This document shows positions 36,906-50,036 of a DNA stretch of 64,000 nucleotides, piece by piece. The notes beneath the pieces were generated by a model. That model was not told where the DNA came from. It did not search any database and saw only the letters and a list, made by a program, of their open reading frames with translations. This DNA comes from Dicaeum eximium (Eukaryota; Chordata; Aves; Passeriformes; Dicaeidae): NCBI GenBank assembly GCA_013396995.1, contig VWZP01002217.1, positions 144,186-208,185 of the forward strand. Direction: 5' to 3'. Numbering within the stretch: the first letter of the stretch is position 1; each line of letters begins with the position of its first letter. The position numbers were made by a program, and so were the translations under genes.

Positions 36906-37443
36906 TGTTATGGCTTCAGGAGGATGTCCATGCACAAAAAACTCAGGACACAGTAGGAATTGCAAAGCAAGTCAGTTTTATTAGTCACTTTTGCATAAAT
37001 ACATGCCAGCCCCTGGATGTTGGAGAAGCCACAAAGCAGCAGGAGGAGAAGATGGAGTGTGGTGCTCAGGCGGGAGAGGCAAGTGGGCTGTGCACCTTCA
37101 GGTGCTCTGGATGAAAACTGTGTGCTTCATGTCCTCCTCTCCCCTCCACCCCAGAACCACACCTTATATCACCTCCTCAGGAGTGGCGAGTTTCAGCATC
37201 ATCTCACGCAGGGCCAACGCATGAGATGAAATCATAACATCCCATGATCACACCTCCATGCCAGCAGCAGCTTTGTTGTGTGTTATTCCCCTTTCACAGC
37301 ATGAATCCCACCAGGTGACCGATACATAGTTTCAATACTGAAGGTTAGTCTTACCTTAACTAACAATAAGGTCTTTTACATTATCCTGTCTGTGTGTACA
37401 ACAGCGGACCAACAGGCCTTAGACCTGTCTTCTGTCCCTGACA
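36906..37443 (-). mobile_element. Solo LTR of an endogenous retrovirus (antisense)
   Basis: Read on the minus strand this roughly 538-bp block starts TGTCAGGGACAG and ends GCCATAACA, so it has TG...CA ends. It contains a TATA-like GATATAAG (37163-37170) and, about 190 bases further along, an AATAAA signal (36977-36982), followed by about 70 bases to the end. That is the U3-R-U5 order of a retroviral LTR. It is GC-richer than the surrounding intron. No gag, pol or env sequence flanks it, so it looks like a recombined solo copy. I could not see a matching target duplication, so the exact ends are uncertain. The 36674-37114 open frame partly overlaps it and is not a gene. Confidence 0.65.
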
Positions 37444-40400
37444 GAATTGTAAATGGATATCTGAGGTTATGAAAGTAAAGAATTATGAACACTTGTGTAG
37501 CATGAAGCTTGTTATTCAATTCATACTCAAGAAATTGAGGAAATCTGGGATGCCATTTACATCTCAGTTTTCAGTTACTATCTTTATAAGCAGGCTTCCC
37601 CCTCAGGAAAATGAGGAAGAAGCCATTTTAGTGGCAAAATAAAAGATTTCTAAAACAGAAAAACTCCTGTCTTAATTTTTTATCCTGTCCTTCCATGAAA
37701 AATAGAGAAAATGCTTACTAACTTTAAAAAAAAATTCTGCAAGATAACTGGCTTACTCTTCTGTGCTATTTTTTGGTTAGGTTTAGTTTTTCTTGTTTCA
37801 CTAAATAATATTGACGTTTTTGTTGCGTGTCAGTACCAATGCATGTGTTAAAATATGGCTTAGTAGACTTCGCGGAGCTAGGTCGCGGTAGAGCAGAGAG
37901 CTGTTTAAAGATGCGCAAAGCTCTGACTGAATCTGGTTAATAGAAACACTATTTTGCCAGTGTTAGTGCTAGCCAGTGTGAGATTTTTGTCAAGTCTGGA
38001 ATAGGTAGCATGTTGCAGAAGTTGTATTATTTATTATTTCATCCATCTGTAATACACGTCTGCTGCTTCCTTTATATCACACAATATATAAGTATGTGTG
38101 GTGTTGTCAGGCTCAGACACATCATAAGCATTGGTTTTCATTAATGAAAAAGATAGTTCTGTATAATTTATTGTTGTTAAAATTATTTCCAGTGACTGAT
38201 ATAATCTGCATAGAGAACCTGGAGTAAAATTTAAAGACCGGGAGAAAAAGCAGTCTTTTTACAGTCTTGCCCTAGCTGTATAAGAGATGTCCAAAGATAG
38301 TTTCATTTTGGTTATTCACCACGAAAAAAGAGGTATTTGGCTTTTAAAATGTGTATTTGGCTGGATTTATCTAAAGTATGTATTTTGGTTTTAGTGTGTA
38401 TCAGAGCAAGTACAGTGAGTCACAGTATCTTACAACATAATAGCACTGGGGTAAACCGAAATCTGGAATAAAATTCCAGCAGGTTTTTCTGCTCATGAGA
38501 TTGTGATGACATGGAGTGTTGGAGAAGACTCAAGGTGAGAGATATGGGGAGACAAATGGACATAGGTGAGGGAAGAAAGGGATGAAATCCACTACAGTTC
38601 ATACACTTAATGAACATGAGTTTAAAAACAAAACTCCAGGCAACGGTGAGTGTTTGTCTGATCTTGCAGACACCCTGAAGCGGTAGTTTGGGAGTATGTA
38701 TTTCATGTGTCTGAAGTGCATAATTCCTTTAAAAACAACTCCTTTTGACTCTTGTCCACACTGTTCAAATAGTGATTGTGTACTTAAGAGAGAGTCTAGG
38801 AGATGAATCTTGCCTGTTGACTGTGGCTGAAAGCAGCATCAGTGGTTATTTGTTATAGTCACAGGTCCTTTGACAACGGCCTGTGTCTGGCTCTTGTGAA
38901 GGACAGCCCTCTTTCCCCAGTAATTTTGCATGCTTTGAGGAAGAGAAGGGGAAATTTCTGATAAGTAGGATGACTTGAGTCCCTTTGCAGTATTTTATGT
39001 AGTATCTCAAAGCTGCTAATCCATTATTACTTGAGTAGTTGCAACAGGATAACTTACTCATGTCTGTTGTGTTCATAGGTATGCACCATTATTAAGATAT
39101 CAAAGGGACTATGTTGAACCAGAATGGTGTCTTAGATTTCCTGATTTAGCCTTCTCTCTTTGGCATTATTCGAAGTAGGGTGGAGGAGTGCTCCTTGTTT
39201 CTTTGGGAGTGGAAAGAGTAAGCTTTGGAAAGCCCCCATGGAGTAATGAAGATGCTGGATGTAGTGAAACATGGGAGCAGGAGGATGTTGCTGTCAATGT
39301 GAATAATTCCATCATAATGAAAAAGTGAAAAATTACGTGTATCATGTAGTTTAGTTGTGAACTCAGATCAAGCAGATACGAGTTCTTAAAGTGTATGGGA
39401 TTCTTGTAATGTTTGTGAAGGTTTATGTATTTTCAGTATTCATCTAGAGGAGAAAGAGGATGGATAGAAAGATGTGCAAATAAGAGGGGCAGATAGGAAA
39501 AAAAAGTTTGGGAGAGCCAAAGTTTGAGAATGGGGCAAGGCGGAGATGTGTTCTGGAAATGGCTGTTTTTGTAAGGTACTTATGGAGGAATAAGTGGAGT
39601 AGACATCATGATAGCAAAATGTTCCTGATAAGGCTTCTTAGATTGCTCTTTCTTATTGGTCATATAAATTGGTTATATAATTATTTTAATTACATTCCGT
39701 TCCTTCACTTTTGGAATTGGAAACCCAGAGGGGATGAATAACACTTTTCAGAAAGTAAAGGTTAAACGGAGACAAGCGGACAGATGTGTAAGGTATATTT
39801 GTGTTGAAAGCTAACTAGTAAATAAGCAATGTGCTTGCTTCTCCACTAAAACAGCTGAATGCTCTTATAACCACTTTTGTGGCTACTATCCACTGTGGGC
39901 TCAGAACTCTAGGTAGGTTGCTTACATAAAGTTAGACATACTTTTAACAAAGCATCGTTACATGTGATAATAACTTTTTTCAAAGTCTGACTGCTTTGAG
40001 AACCTAATAATCTTCTGTCTACGTACAAGATTTGAAGAGGAGTGGAGATAGAACTAAACCCCCAAAACTGCATCAAAACAACAAAAAAAAAGCCCCAAAC
40101 AAACAACCCCTCAAAAAAGCTTTGGAACGTAGAGGTGAAGTGTGTTGGCAATGGTATCCTAAAACAGAAGGGCATAATACTTTCCTTCAGGGACTAGACG
40201 ATTTAAAATAGAATCTAAAACTGCATTTGAAAAATGACCCTTTGTTTTCAAGACAATCCCCCAAACATTCTTACGGAAAAGGCTTTCATGTTGGTGTGTC
40301 CTCATACCGAATATTTGATATTTCAAAGTTTGAGAAATACATTTGTAGAACTTGTTGCACTAAGTTGAACCACATTTTTTGTCAAATAAATCAGTCAGTA

Positions 40401-43400
40401 GTAAGATTATGAAATACCAGATGGATACATGGGGAAAGCAAGTAATTATGCCAACTGTCAATGGACAGTGTTTCACATCTGTGTTAGCAAAATCATAACA
40501 TTTGCTTTATTGATGTAGGTTTAATATATCATGTTCAACAGATTTAACTCACAGTGGAAAAATACTATTTGGATTTTCAAAATTACCTTGATTTTGCCTT
40601 AGTATAGGTTTGAGCATTTTGACCCAATTGATCTTGTTATTGTTTGTCTTAGATGAAAATGACTGTTTTAAGAGACTGAAATGCTGAGAGTTTTATAGTT
40701 AGCAGGGAAGCATGAACCTGCTCACAGTTTAAAAAACCCCTCAAGTTTAAAAACTCTTATTTTCTATGAATAATTGCAGTAAATTTGTATGATCCTTAAT
40801 AGATAAATGTTTTGTGTGTTTTACCCTTGTGCAGGTTTTCATTCTTATGATAATACAGTGGATTTTGCTAAGTTGTTGTAATTCTTTTGTAAGCAATGAT
40901 TCTGAGTGTGTTAAAAAATATAACTCTGAAGTGTTTTAAGATCTCATCCTTTTTTGTTTCTGATAAAAGAAATCTCTAAACTAGCAGGAGGCAAGCTGAA
41001 CAGTTCACATTACCTTCTTTATAATGTGTGTTATCATATTTCCTAAGAAATAAATGGCATTATTTCTGTCTGAGTTTCAAAGGACAGTTGTTCTCTCCTG
41101 GCAGTGTACTAGTATGTTTAGGTACTATTTACTTAGCTCTTTCTGTCTGCAGTAGTTTGTATCTGAATCTTCCCTTGTCCCACGGCTGATGTTGAAGAAG
41201 TAAAATGAGTTTTGACTTAACAAGAGAGACTGTAGGCAGCTCCAGAATGTGTGTGGGCAAACAGTTCTTGCAGCTGCTTATTACTGGGGTCTTAACATGA
41301 AAGAGTTCATAAACAAGTCCTGTTCCTTTTTTTAAAGTCAGACTTCATGTATTTGATACAAATACTTTTATGAATGTATATTTTATCTGTGAACACCTCT
41401 GACATTGTCATTTGTGATCAGTCTATTGAAGTAATCTTCTGCTAAATGTTAATGAAGTAATCTTCTGAGTGTTAGTGATGCCATTTATATTGAAGTCCAA
41501 ACTAAAATTTTGTTCCAGATGATAGCTGTTGAGTTTTTCATCTTTTTTTTAATAAATTTCAGTAGTTTTAAGGTAAGATTTTTATGAATATTGCATTTTC
41601 CATGCAAGAAGTTACCATGTATCATCTTTCTACTATATTTTAAGTGAAGGAAAAAGGCAGAAAGCTCTTTGGCAGTAGCTTTGACTATTCTGTCTTGTAT
41701 TCAAGGAGTATTTGCATCTGCTACGTAAGTTATTGGAAGGAAAATTCTGCAAGAGCGATGTTTTGTCAGATGCCAGTGTTTGTGCCTACCAGAGGAAGAG
41801 AGAAATAATCTGCATGTTGTCTGAACTGGAATTCAAGAATAAGGTTTGCTTTTAAAATACCAATGTTGCCTTAAGGCTTTAGGAAAGTGTGAGTAATACC
41901 AGTCCTTGCAGTCTGCTTTCAGAGAGAGAGCTAACAACAGATGAGATTGAAGAATATGAAAAGGAAGAATAGTACTAATGGAGGAGGAGGGGATCGGTGT
42001 ACAAGGAAGAGTACATGCAAACACACAAATAGGGTAGCTGATGAGGTTATTTTTATTCTCAAAGGTGAGTTCTCAAAATGCTTCTGAGGTGTGTTTACAT
42101 TAATAAATAATGACAGAAACAAATCTAAACCAGATAATTATGGAAAAACACAGCACTCAAGCTTTCTTTGAATGTAGACTTCATTTTTGTAGATTGGTAG
42201 TTTCCTTATATTTCTCTTGTAGAACACAATAATTTGTCCTTCATCAGTTTAAAGAATTGTTGTTCCAAGACTGCAGATGCTGATGCAGTATGCAAAGGAA
42301 AGGAAGGCGGTTTTGTCCCTAACTAGTGTCATGTAATTGTTGCTTGCACTTGTGTCTAGAATAGGAGTTTTAAGTTTTGGTATGGTAATTTTTTTTAAAA
42401 CTCCTGTGGGAGACACATAGGTTGCTTACATTGCAGCCAACCATTTGTTTTCATCTCAAGACAGATGTGTATTTTAGAAGGTATTTATCATGCTGGTACT
42501 CACAACTAAAAGCCTGTGTGTTTAGCATCTTTGATGAGAGGAGATTTAAAATCAGTAATTACAGAGAGACTACATAAAAATTAAGTCCTTTGCTTTGGTT
42601 GGAATATGCGGCTGAAAACCAAGTGCAGATGAATGGCACAGACTGGGAAAAAAAAGTGTTGTATTTTATTTGATAGGAATTAATGACAAGCAAAGTGTCA
42701 AGGAGCATCAAAGGCTGTCTACTCCAGAAGGTGAGGCAAGCTGGAAAGTGAGAGTGTCCCCAGCAGGGACACTGACACGGGCAAGAGCCAGAACCAGGGC
42801 TGGAGGTGGATACACGTAATGATGCCACGTAAGCAGGCCCAGAGCTGAGCTTTTGAATGGAACTCTAGGGCCACAGGCAGAGGATGTTCATGGAGGCCCT
42901 GTGTGAGGCTGGTCATGGCCATTAAGATCTGCTACTGCCCTTAGTGTCCTGATGTGTGCCCTGAGAGTTTGTCTTCAGACTGTCAGTATTAGAGCGCTTG
43001 AAAACTCAGGCTATATTCTTGCACGTAAGGTGGCACCGTTGGTGTATCTTCTCTGCATGTAACTCAATAGTCAAAAACTTACTGAAATATCATGGAGGTT
43101 GTTCTCCTCAGAGGTGTTTAAGAACCATGTGGGCAGATAGATCAAGTGGTGTGACTAAGTTGTGTGACGTGGAGAGTAGCTAAAGGTACATGATAACTGA
43201 GGAATGGCAACAGTTCAAAGGGGAATTGAGGACAAAAGCTTAGTGTCAGAAAGGAAATTGAAGAGAAAGGTAGCTGACACAAGGCAAAGTTCACAAAGCA
43301 AGTGTGAAATTAAATAATGCAAAATAATATTACCTAGATTGTCCCATTCTCATCTAGAACAACTGCTGAGAGCATACGGTTTTGAAAAGAAACCTTTATA

Positions 43401-45365
43401 ACATGTTCCATTTGTAAAGCATTTGGCTTTCTCTAAGTGGCTTGTACTACAAACACTAATATATAGTTCTTAAATAGTTTCTCGCAGCTACGCAACAGCT
43501 AAGGCTTACTTGCCAAATAGCTTATTTGACTTTCATGACCCATTATAAACCAATATGTAGTTTTCCAGTAACACTTGAAAGGATTCTTTTTTGTGTAGTA
43601 GTTTACAGGAAGTTGCCTTTTGTATATATATGTATATATACATAGACATGCATACATACACATATATATATATGCCAGAATATATGCTGTGTTTTACAGG
43701 CCTTAGATTATTAGAATAAGAATTAATTAATTGGTAAGTGTTGTCAGGTTGAAGAGCTCAATCAACAGGAGTGGATAGGGATGAAATACAGGACCATGCT
43801 ATGCCATAAACCAGTTTGCAAACACAGAGGAATCTTTACTCTGGTTTTCTGTTTAATGTTAACATGATTCAAAGACTCCTTCAAAATGCACAAAATAAAA
43901 CAGAGGTGGGTTGTGGAACATTAGTTTCATTCCTCACAGTTTTGAAATAAAACCCTTTGACTTTTGTTGTTCCTTCTATAAAGGGAGCATAGTTTTTAGT
44001 TTTGTCAAGTTGTATGAATGCCTGAATGTGTATGTGGGGGGAGTTTGACATTTACAAAGCACAAACAAAGCAAATGTGTCACCTGGGTATTTTATCTTTA
44101 CATCCTACGCAACTTTTCTCTCTTGTTTTTTAACTTTATTAGGCTTTCTAACTAGAGAAAGTAAATATAGTTGATAGTTGTTATGGGCTGTGCAACATTT
44201 CTAGTATTATTTGTCTTCCAGCTGACTTGCCTGTAAGAGGTTTCTGGTTCTTGGCAGGCTCCTGCTTTCAGATTGTGAACTGAGGTTAACTCCTAATATT
44301 AGGTGTTGCAGTTTGGAGAGTAGTGTGTAATTAAATGCTTTATTAGTAACTGTACAGGTGGCAGTAATCCAGAGCTCCTGTGACCTGATAGCAGTTGGAC
44401 ATCTTAGAAATTATGTATTATATTGCTGTAAATGTAATATACCAGGTCTCCTTTCATAATGAGTTCTTTGATTTCTACAACAGAAATGTTTAAATAATTT
44501 TGAGTAATTTTATTCTTAACATGTTAAGCCCCTATCTCAAAAGTGTTTCTAATCTGTTTCCTGTAATTCGTGAGACCACTGGTATGCTCCGAGTCATGTG
44601 CATGTGAGGGTCAAGGAGCACTGACATGACTTTTTTAAGAAGTTTAGTTGCAAATAATGAGTCAGTTTGCATCCAAGCACTTCAAGAAATGTTTTGATAC
44701 CAGCCTGGGACTTGCAGAGAATTGTTTCAGGATGCACAGCTGTTGCTTGCGAGTGTGCTGACTTGAACCTCCAGGCTACCTCTAAAGATTTTTGGCTGAA
44801 CTTTTCCTAGCTCAAGCTGTTTCCATTGTGCATATGCTTATACTCAAAATCTTAAAATACACCTGTACAGCTCTGCAGGAGTGGGTTGAGCCAGCCTGGG
44901 CATACTGTTTGCCTGATACAGAGTCTTCTGAAGGACTGGTCTTTGTTGTGCACCCAGTCATGCCACCTCAGTTAGCTGGCTGCTCAGATGGGCCCTGTTT
45001 GAGTCGGGGAAAGTGTGGGCTTGGTGCTAGGTCAGAGCTAACCTTCTTTAATATGTCTTGACTGCTAGAAAGCTCATCAAATGAAAAAAAATGGGGGTGG
45101 GCAACTCATATCTTTGCAGAACTGTCTTGTGTCCTGAGGAGTTCACCGGGGTGCAGAGGTGGATATAGTGCTCTGGTCCTGTGGTAGTTCTGGAAGGACT
45201 GTGTCTTTATATTGTCAGTGGTTCAGCTGATGCTTCTTTAAATGTAGTAGGTCAACAGCATTTTCTCACCTGTGGGATAATTAAAGTAGAATCTAAAATA
45301 ACTAAAGTTTTATTATTTTGTATGTAATGACATATTTACTACTAGAAAATTTAACTAATTTAAAA
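37444..45365 (+). other. NDUFS4: NDUFS4 intron 1, second part
   Basis: Mostly AT-rich. There is a (TA/CA)n-like tract at about 43621-43674 and a GC-richer patch at about 42700-42920 of unknown nature. No gene is supported. Confidence 0.7.
43621..43674. repeat. TATATG/CATA-rich microsatellite
   Basis: Alternating purine-pyrimidine sequence made of TATATA, CATACATACA and TATATATA units. Confidence 0.85.
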
Positions 45366-46695
45366 GAATCACAGAATATTCTGGGTTGGAAGGGATCCAC
45401 AAGTATCAGTGAGTCCAGGTCCTGGCCCTGCACAGGAGGAGTCACACCAGGTGCCTGAGTGTATTGTCAAAACACCTCTTGAGCTCTGTCTCGCTTGGTT
45501 CTGTGACCATTTTAGTGGGGAGCCTGTTGCAATGCCCAGCCACCCTCTGTGTGAAGAACCTTTTCCTGATATCCAACCCAAACCTCCCCTGACACAACTT
45601 CATGTTGTTCTGTCAAGTACTGTCACCACAGAGAAATCACTGCCTGCCCTCCACATCCCCTCTCAAGGAAGTTGCAAACTGCAATGTGGTCTCTCTTCAG
45701 TCTCCCCCAGGCTGAACAGACCAAGCTGCTTCTCATGTGGCTTCTCTTCAAGAACCTTCAACACCTCCTTGGCCCTCCCCTTGGGCATTCTCTAATAGCT
45801 TTATGACCTTCTTATATGGGGGTGCCCAAAAGTGCCCCCAGCACTGGAGGTGAGGCTGCCCCAGCACAGAGCAGAGCAGGACAATCCCCTCCCTTGCCCA
45901 GCTGGCCATGCTGTCCCTGATGCCCCCAGGACACGCTTGGCCCTCCTGGCTGCCNCCTCGTGGCTGCCAGGGCACTGCTGGCTCATGTCCACCTTGCCAT
46001 GGAGCAGAAGCCCAGGGCCCTTTCCATGGCACTGCTGCCCAGCCTCTCATTCCCCAGTCTGTCTGTACATCAGGGCTGCCTCATTCCGCGTGGAGAATCC
46101 AGGACTTGCCCATGTTAAATTTAATCTGGTTTGTGATTGTCAGTCCTTCTGATTGTCAAGATCTCTCTGTGCAGCTTCTCTCCCTTCAACAGCTCCTCCC
46201 AATTTAGTGTCATTGTCAAACTTGCTTAGTATCCCTGGAAGGGATGTTAACAACGTTCTAGGTTGTTAATGAAGATGTTGTAGGTCTTGGGGCCTAAGAT
46301 GAAATTCTGTAGAACCCTTCTAGTGGCAGGTCCCCAGTCTGATGTCACCCCATTCACTGTAACCCTTTGTGCCCAACCCATGAGCCAGTTCTCACCCATC
46401 CTGTGATGTGTTTGTCCAGCTGTGAGCTGGACATTCTGTACAGAAGGATCCTGTGAGAGACAGTATTGAAATCCAGAAAGATCACATCAGCTGGCTTCTC
46501 TTGACCAGCTAGGCATGTTACTTTGTCATAAAATGAAATGGACAAGCAGGACTGTTCCTTCATGAAACTATGCTGGCTGTGACTGATGCCTGCATTGTCC
46601 TTCAGGTGTTTCTCAGTAATTCTCAGAATGGTCTTCTCCAAAACTTTACCAGGCACTGGAGTGGGACTAACAGGCCTTAGTTTAATGTTTGTAAA
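45366..46695 (-). mobile_element. CR1 LINE with reverse-transcriptase remnant (antisense)
   Basis: The + strand begins AATCACAGAATATTCTGGGTTGGAAGG, the reverse complement of a CR1 3' tail. At its far end the minus strand encodes a reverse-transcriptase fragment with PVSPTPVPGKVLEKTIL, SQHSFMKEQSCL and ADVIFLDFNTVSHRIL, as in CR1 open reading frame 2. Roughly 1.33 kb remain. The frame then breaks off, and the element is also interrupted by a single N at 45955. It is an inactive 5'-truncated copy inside NDUFS4 intron 1. Confidence 0.88.
45955..45955. other. Single N inside CR1 copy
   Basis: The N lies between two nearby copies of TGGCTGCC. It is probably a small unresolved join. Confidence 0.7.
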
Positions 46696-48236
46696 GGCAA
46701 TTTGTGAAAAAAACCCCAAACATTTAGCTTCAAAGTTCCAAACCACAAGTCAAATGCTTATTTCCATGTTAATTTAGTACATTTGTATAACCATTGCTTC
46801 TTTTCATAAGTATTGTCTGACAGAAAAGCAGTCACTTCTTGCCCTGTTTTCCAAACACACAACTAGAAAAAAAAATTATTACATGAACTTACTAGCAAGT
46901 AAAAGCAGTGTCTATATATTTAAATTTTTATTTCAATTTCAATTTTTATCATTTCAGCAACTTCCTACAGAAATATCAGTAGTTTAGATAAATAAATTAA
47001 TACTGGTTCCATCCATTTAGAAACATAATTTACTCTGTTTAACTGATTTCGTGGGCAAAGGAAAAGATACGATCAGCCAACTTCATCAGAGTATGAAAAT
47101 ATTATTTATTAATGAGGAACTTCATTTTCCTCCAAACACAAAAGTTAGTCTTGCAGTTCATACTACAAAATAGACCTACATGTCGCCATAGGCAGTATTT
47201 GGCACTATATTCCATATTTTACTTCTGTTGGGAGTAGTAAGATTAGTAAGTGAAACCAAGTAAAAATAAAAAACCATTGACTCTGTTAAGTCATTATCTC
47301 TTCAACTACAGTAGTGAGTTTAATACCAAGGAAACATTATCCCACTGTGTTTAAATTCATCTCTCACAAGATTAACTTTGCAAGCTGTCTTTATAAAAAT
47401 GCATTGTACTGGGGCTAAATAAAAATATATTGAATACTGTGATCTATATTGTATTTGACAATGTATCATTTTTGCCTGTGTTTTATGTGCCAGAACTTCA
47501 TACTGATCTGTATTTAGTCTGTTTAATCACAGTGTATGACCAGGTTGGATACTGTGGAAGTTGTTAGCTGGTATCTTTTTGGTTTTTTGTTCAGAAGTTA
47601 ATGTTTTTATGGTGGCTGTACCTTCTGAAGCTTATATTATTAAAAATCCAATAATATTAAATGCAATACTATTAAAAAGGTTGGTTTTCTAAGAATTAAC
47701 AATATTCAATGTATTGAATTGTTCATCATAGCTTCTGCATATACATCTATTCACATCCGGTGCCCTGGTCTTTCAGTGTCAGAGTACTTAAAACATCCTT
47801 TACGTTTACTTCTTGATGACTGTCTTCATTTTTCATGTGGTACATGGGGCTTTCTTGAAGACTTTGTTTTACATATACATTATGATCTGATTACCTGTTT
47901 TGTGATACGTGGTGTTTTTTAACCATATCTCCAACAGTTGACCAAAAGGGGGTGCTAATAGATCAAACAGTCAGATGTGTTGCATAGAGAGGTTAAGGAA
48001 AAGTTTTTGTGCAATGGTTTAAGAGCCAGCTACTGAATTGTGTCAGGTGAATACAAGTTTTCACATCTGGGTGTTGTGTAACATTCCGATGACAGCACTG
48101 CTCTCCGTGGAAGGAAAATTCATGCCATGTAAATATGGCAGCTTCTTACTATGTAGCAATTAAGCATGGGTTACTTAGCAGATATTTATGGTGGTCAAAT
48201 TTGTTGAGTTTTAGCAGTAGAGTACAGATACTCGGA

Positions 48237-48289
48237 GCAACCAAGTAATACGTTCAAGTGAGGCAATGCAACCAAGTCATACGTTCAAG
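48237..48289. repeat. Short tandem duplication
   Basis: Two copies of GCAACCAAGT-ATACGTTCAAG start 31 bp apart and differ at one base. Confidence 0.85.
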
Positions 48290-49964
48290 ACCACAAAAGG
48301 GATCCACTGACCATTGTTTTTACTTTTTGGCTGCTGTTCAACAGAAGTTAATGGCTTCAACAGAGCTGGGGTCTATAACTTAAGAAGGGAAGTGAAGACC
48401 TAAGAATCTTCCTTGCAACAAAGGCTGCGATGTCTTTATCCCACAGTGGTAAAAGATGGTTGAGAGACCTGATATTGTAATGAATATTGTAGTTTTCCAG
48501 TAGACTGAAGAACGTCAGTGGCTTATCACTGGACTCCTTCATTTGTGCAGCAGGGATATGGAAACCATTTGTGACTTTGCTGTATCTGCAGATGATGGTG
48601 GAAGGGGAATACACACTTATCATGGAAGACGTGGTTAGATGATCACAGCATTTGTTTTTTCATGACACATGGTACCCACAGAAAGTTTTAAATTTACAAA
48701 GATATTTTTTCTGGTAGTCCTCATTAATTCATTCTGTGTTCCTGAGCTGAGGTAAGAGTTACAAAATTTAATAAGAAGACTGCGTAGTTTAGTCTTTGCC
48801 AAATATCTATTCCTGTCTTTTCTATAAAGTGTAAAAGACATTTTATATGTCTAGATTTATTGCGAGACTCTACAATAACAAATGGTAACCACAATATTTT
48901 CTAGATGCAATTTTCAGTTCTACAATGCCTTTCTAAAGAACTATGCACAGTGGAAGAAAAAGTTACTTTAATCTTTGTAAAATTCCTAACACCGAGACCT
49001 AGAAATATCATTAAAAGTATATTGTTTTGTAGCATATATATAACAAAGTCTGTGTTGAAGTAATCTCATGGGTGGTAAAGACAAAATATTACAGTTTAAA
49101 TAAACTGTAGAAATTACTATAATAAAATTATCATAAACTATAGAAAATCTTAACTTATATTCGTGTAAAATAATGGTATAAGATCATTTAGATCAAGATG
49201 GAGGAATTGAGATTCCCAACACAATGGCATGGGGCAGGGAGAAAATTCTTTTACGAATATAAATTAAATGACATTTAAATGGTGGACTCAGAAGATAAAG
49301 GAGCTTCTGTACTGTGGGAAAGTATATGGAAAATCATAAAGGAGAGAGCTGACTTTTTTTAGTAAACCTTAGTTTTTGTTTTATGTAATTCTGCAGAGTT
49401 TTTGTTTTCAAAGGCGGGCTTTTACAATAAACCTAAGTTTTTACATTTAAACACCTGTTCATCACTAACAAGCTCAATATAAGGGAAATGTTTGGGCAGA
49501 TTCACAACAGAGCTGTCGCCATCTTGGAGTCTTGTCACACCTTGTTTATTAGATAGTAACCATGAAGCAAGTTTGGTACATGTTTTGAATAGGTCATTAA
49601 TGAGCCTAGAAGGTAGCAAGGTTTATTGTTGCTAGCTATGTGTAAAGTTTTCTGTATAGTTTCTGAAATTCTAAATTATTTTAACAGTCTATTTTTGATT
49701 ATTCTAAGTATTCTGTGTACAATGGTTCTAAATCAGAGTTTGATTAGACTTGGAACAGGGTAGAACTTCCTGCTCGTAAGGTCTCATCGCAAGATACTTC
49801 CAACAGGAAAAAAAATGCATAAACAGTCAAAAAGAAGCAAAATGGGGTAATGTATACCCATATTCCTTACAGACAGAACGGAAGAAAGCAGATTACCTTT
49901 CCAGAGGTTAGTAATAGACAAAAGCAGTAGCATCTTGTGAGAATGGAATTGTAGTTTTAGTTGA

Positions 49965-50036
49965 GGTGTTAGGGCTGGGTTGGACTCGATGAACCTGAAG
50001 ATCTCTTCCAACCTTGTGATTGTGTGTGATTCTGTA
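49965..50036 (+). mobile_element. CR1 LINE 3' tail fragment
   Basis: GGGTTGGACTCGATGAACC, then TCTTCCAACCTTGTGATTG and TGTGATTCTGT, match the last roughly 70 bases of CR1 elements in + orientation. Only this tail is present. Confidence 0.8.

Noticed and set aside
36674..37114. 146-codon + frame in NDUFS4 intron 1
   Set aside because: It half overlaps a solo LTR in antisense and has no conserved motif or splice context.
46354..46746. 130-codon minus frame with reverse-transcriptase motifs as a possible gene
   Set aside because: It is a decayed CR1 fragment contiguous with a CR1 3' end, not a host gene.
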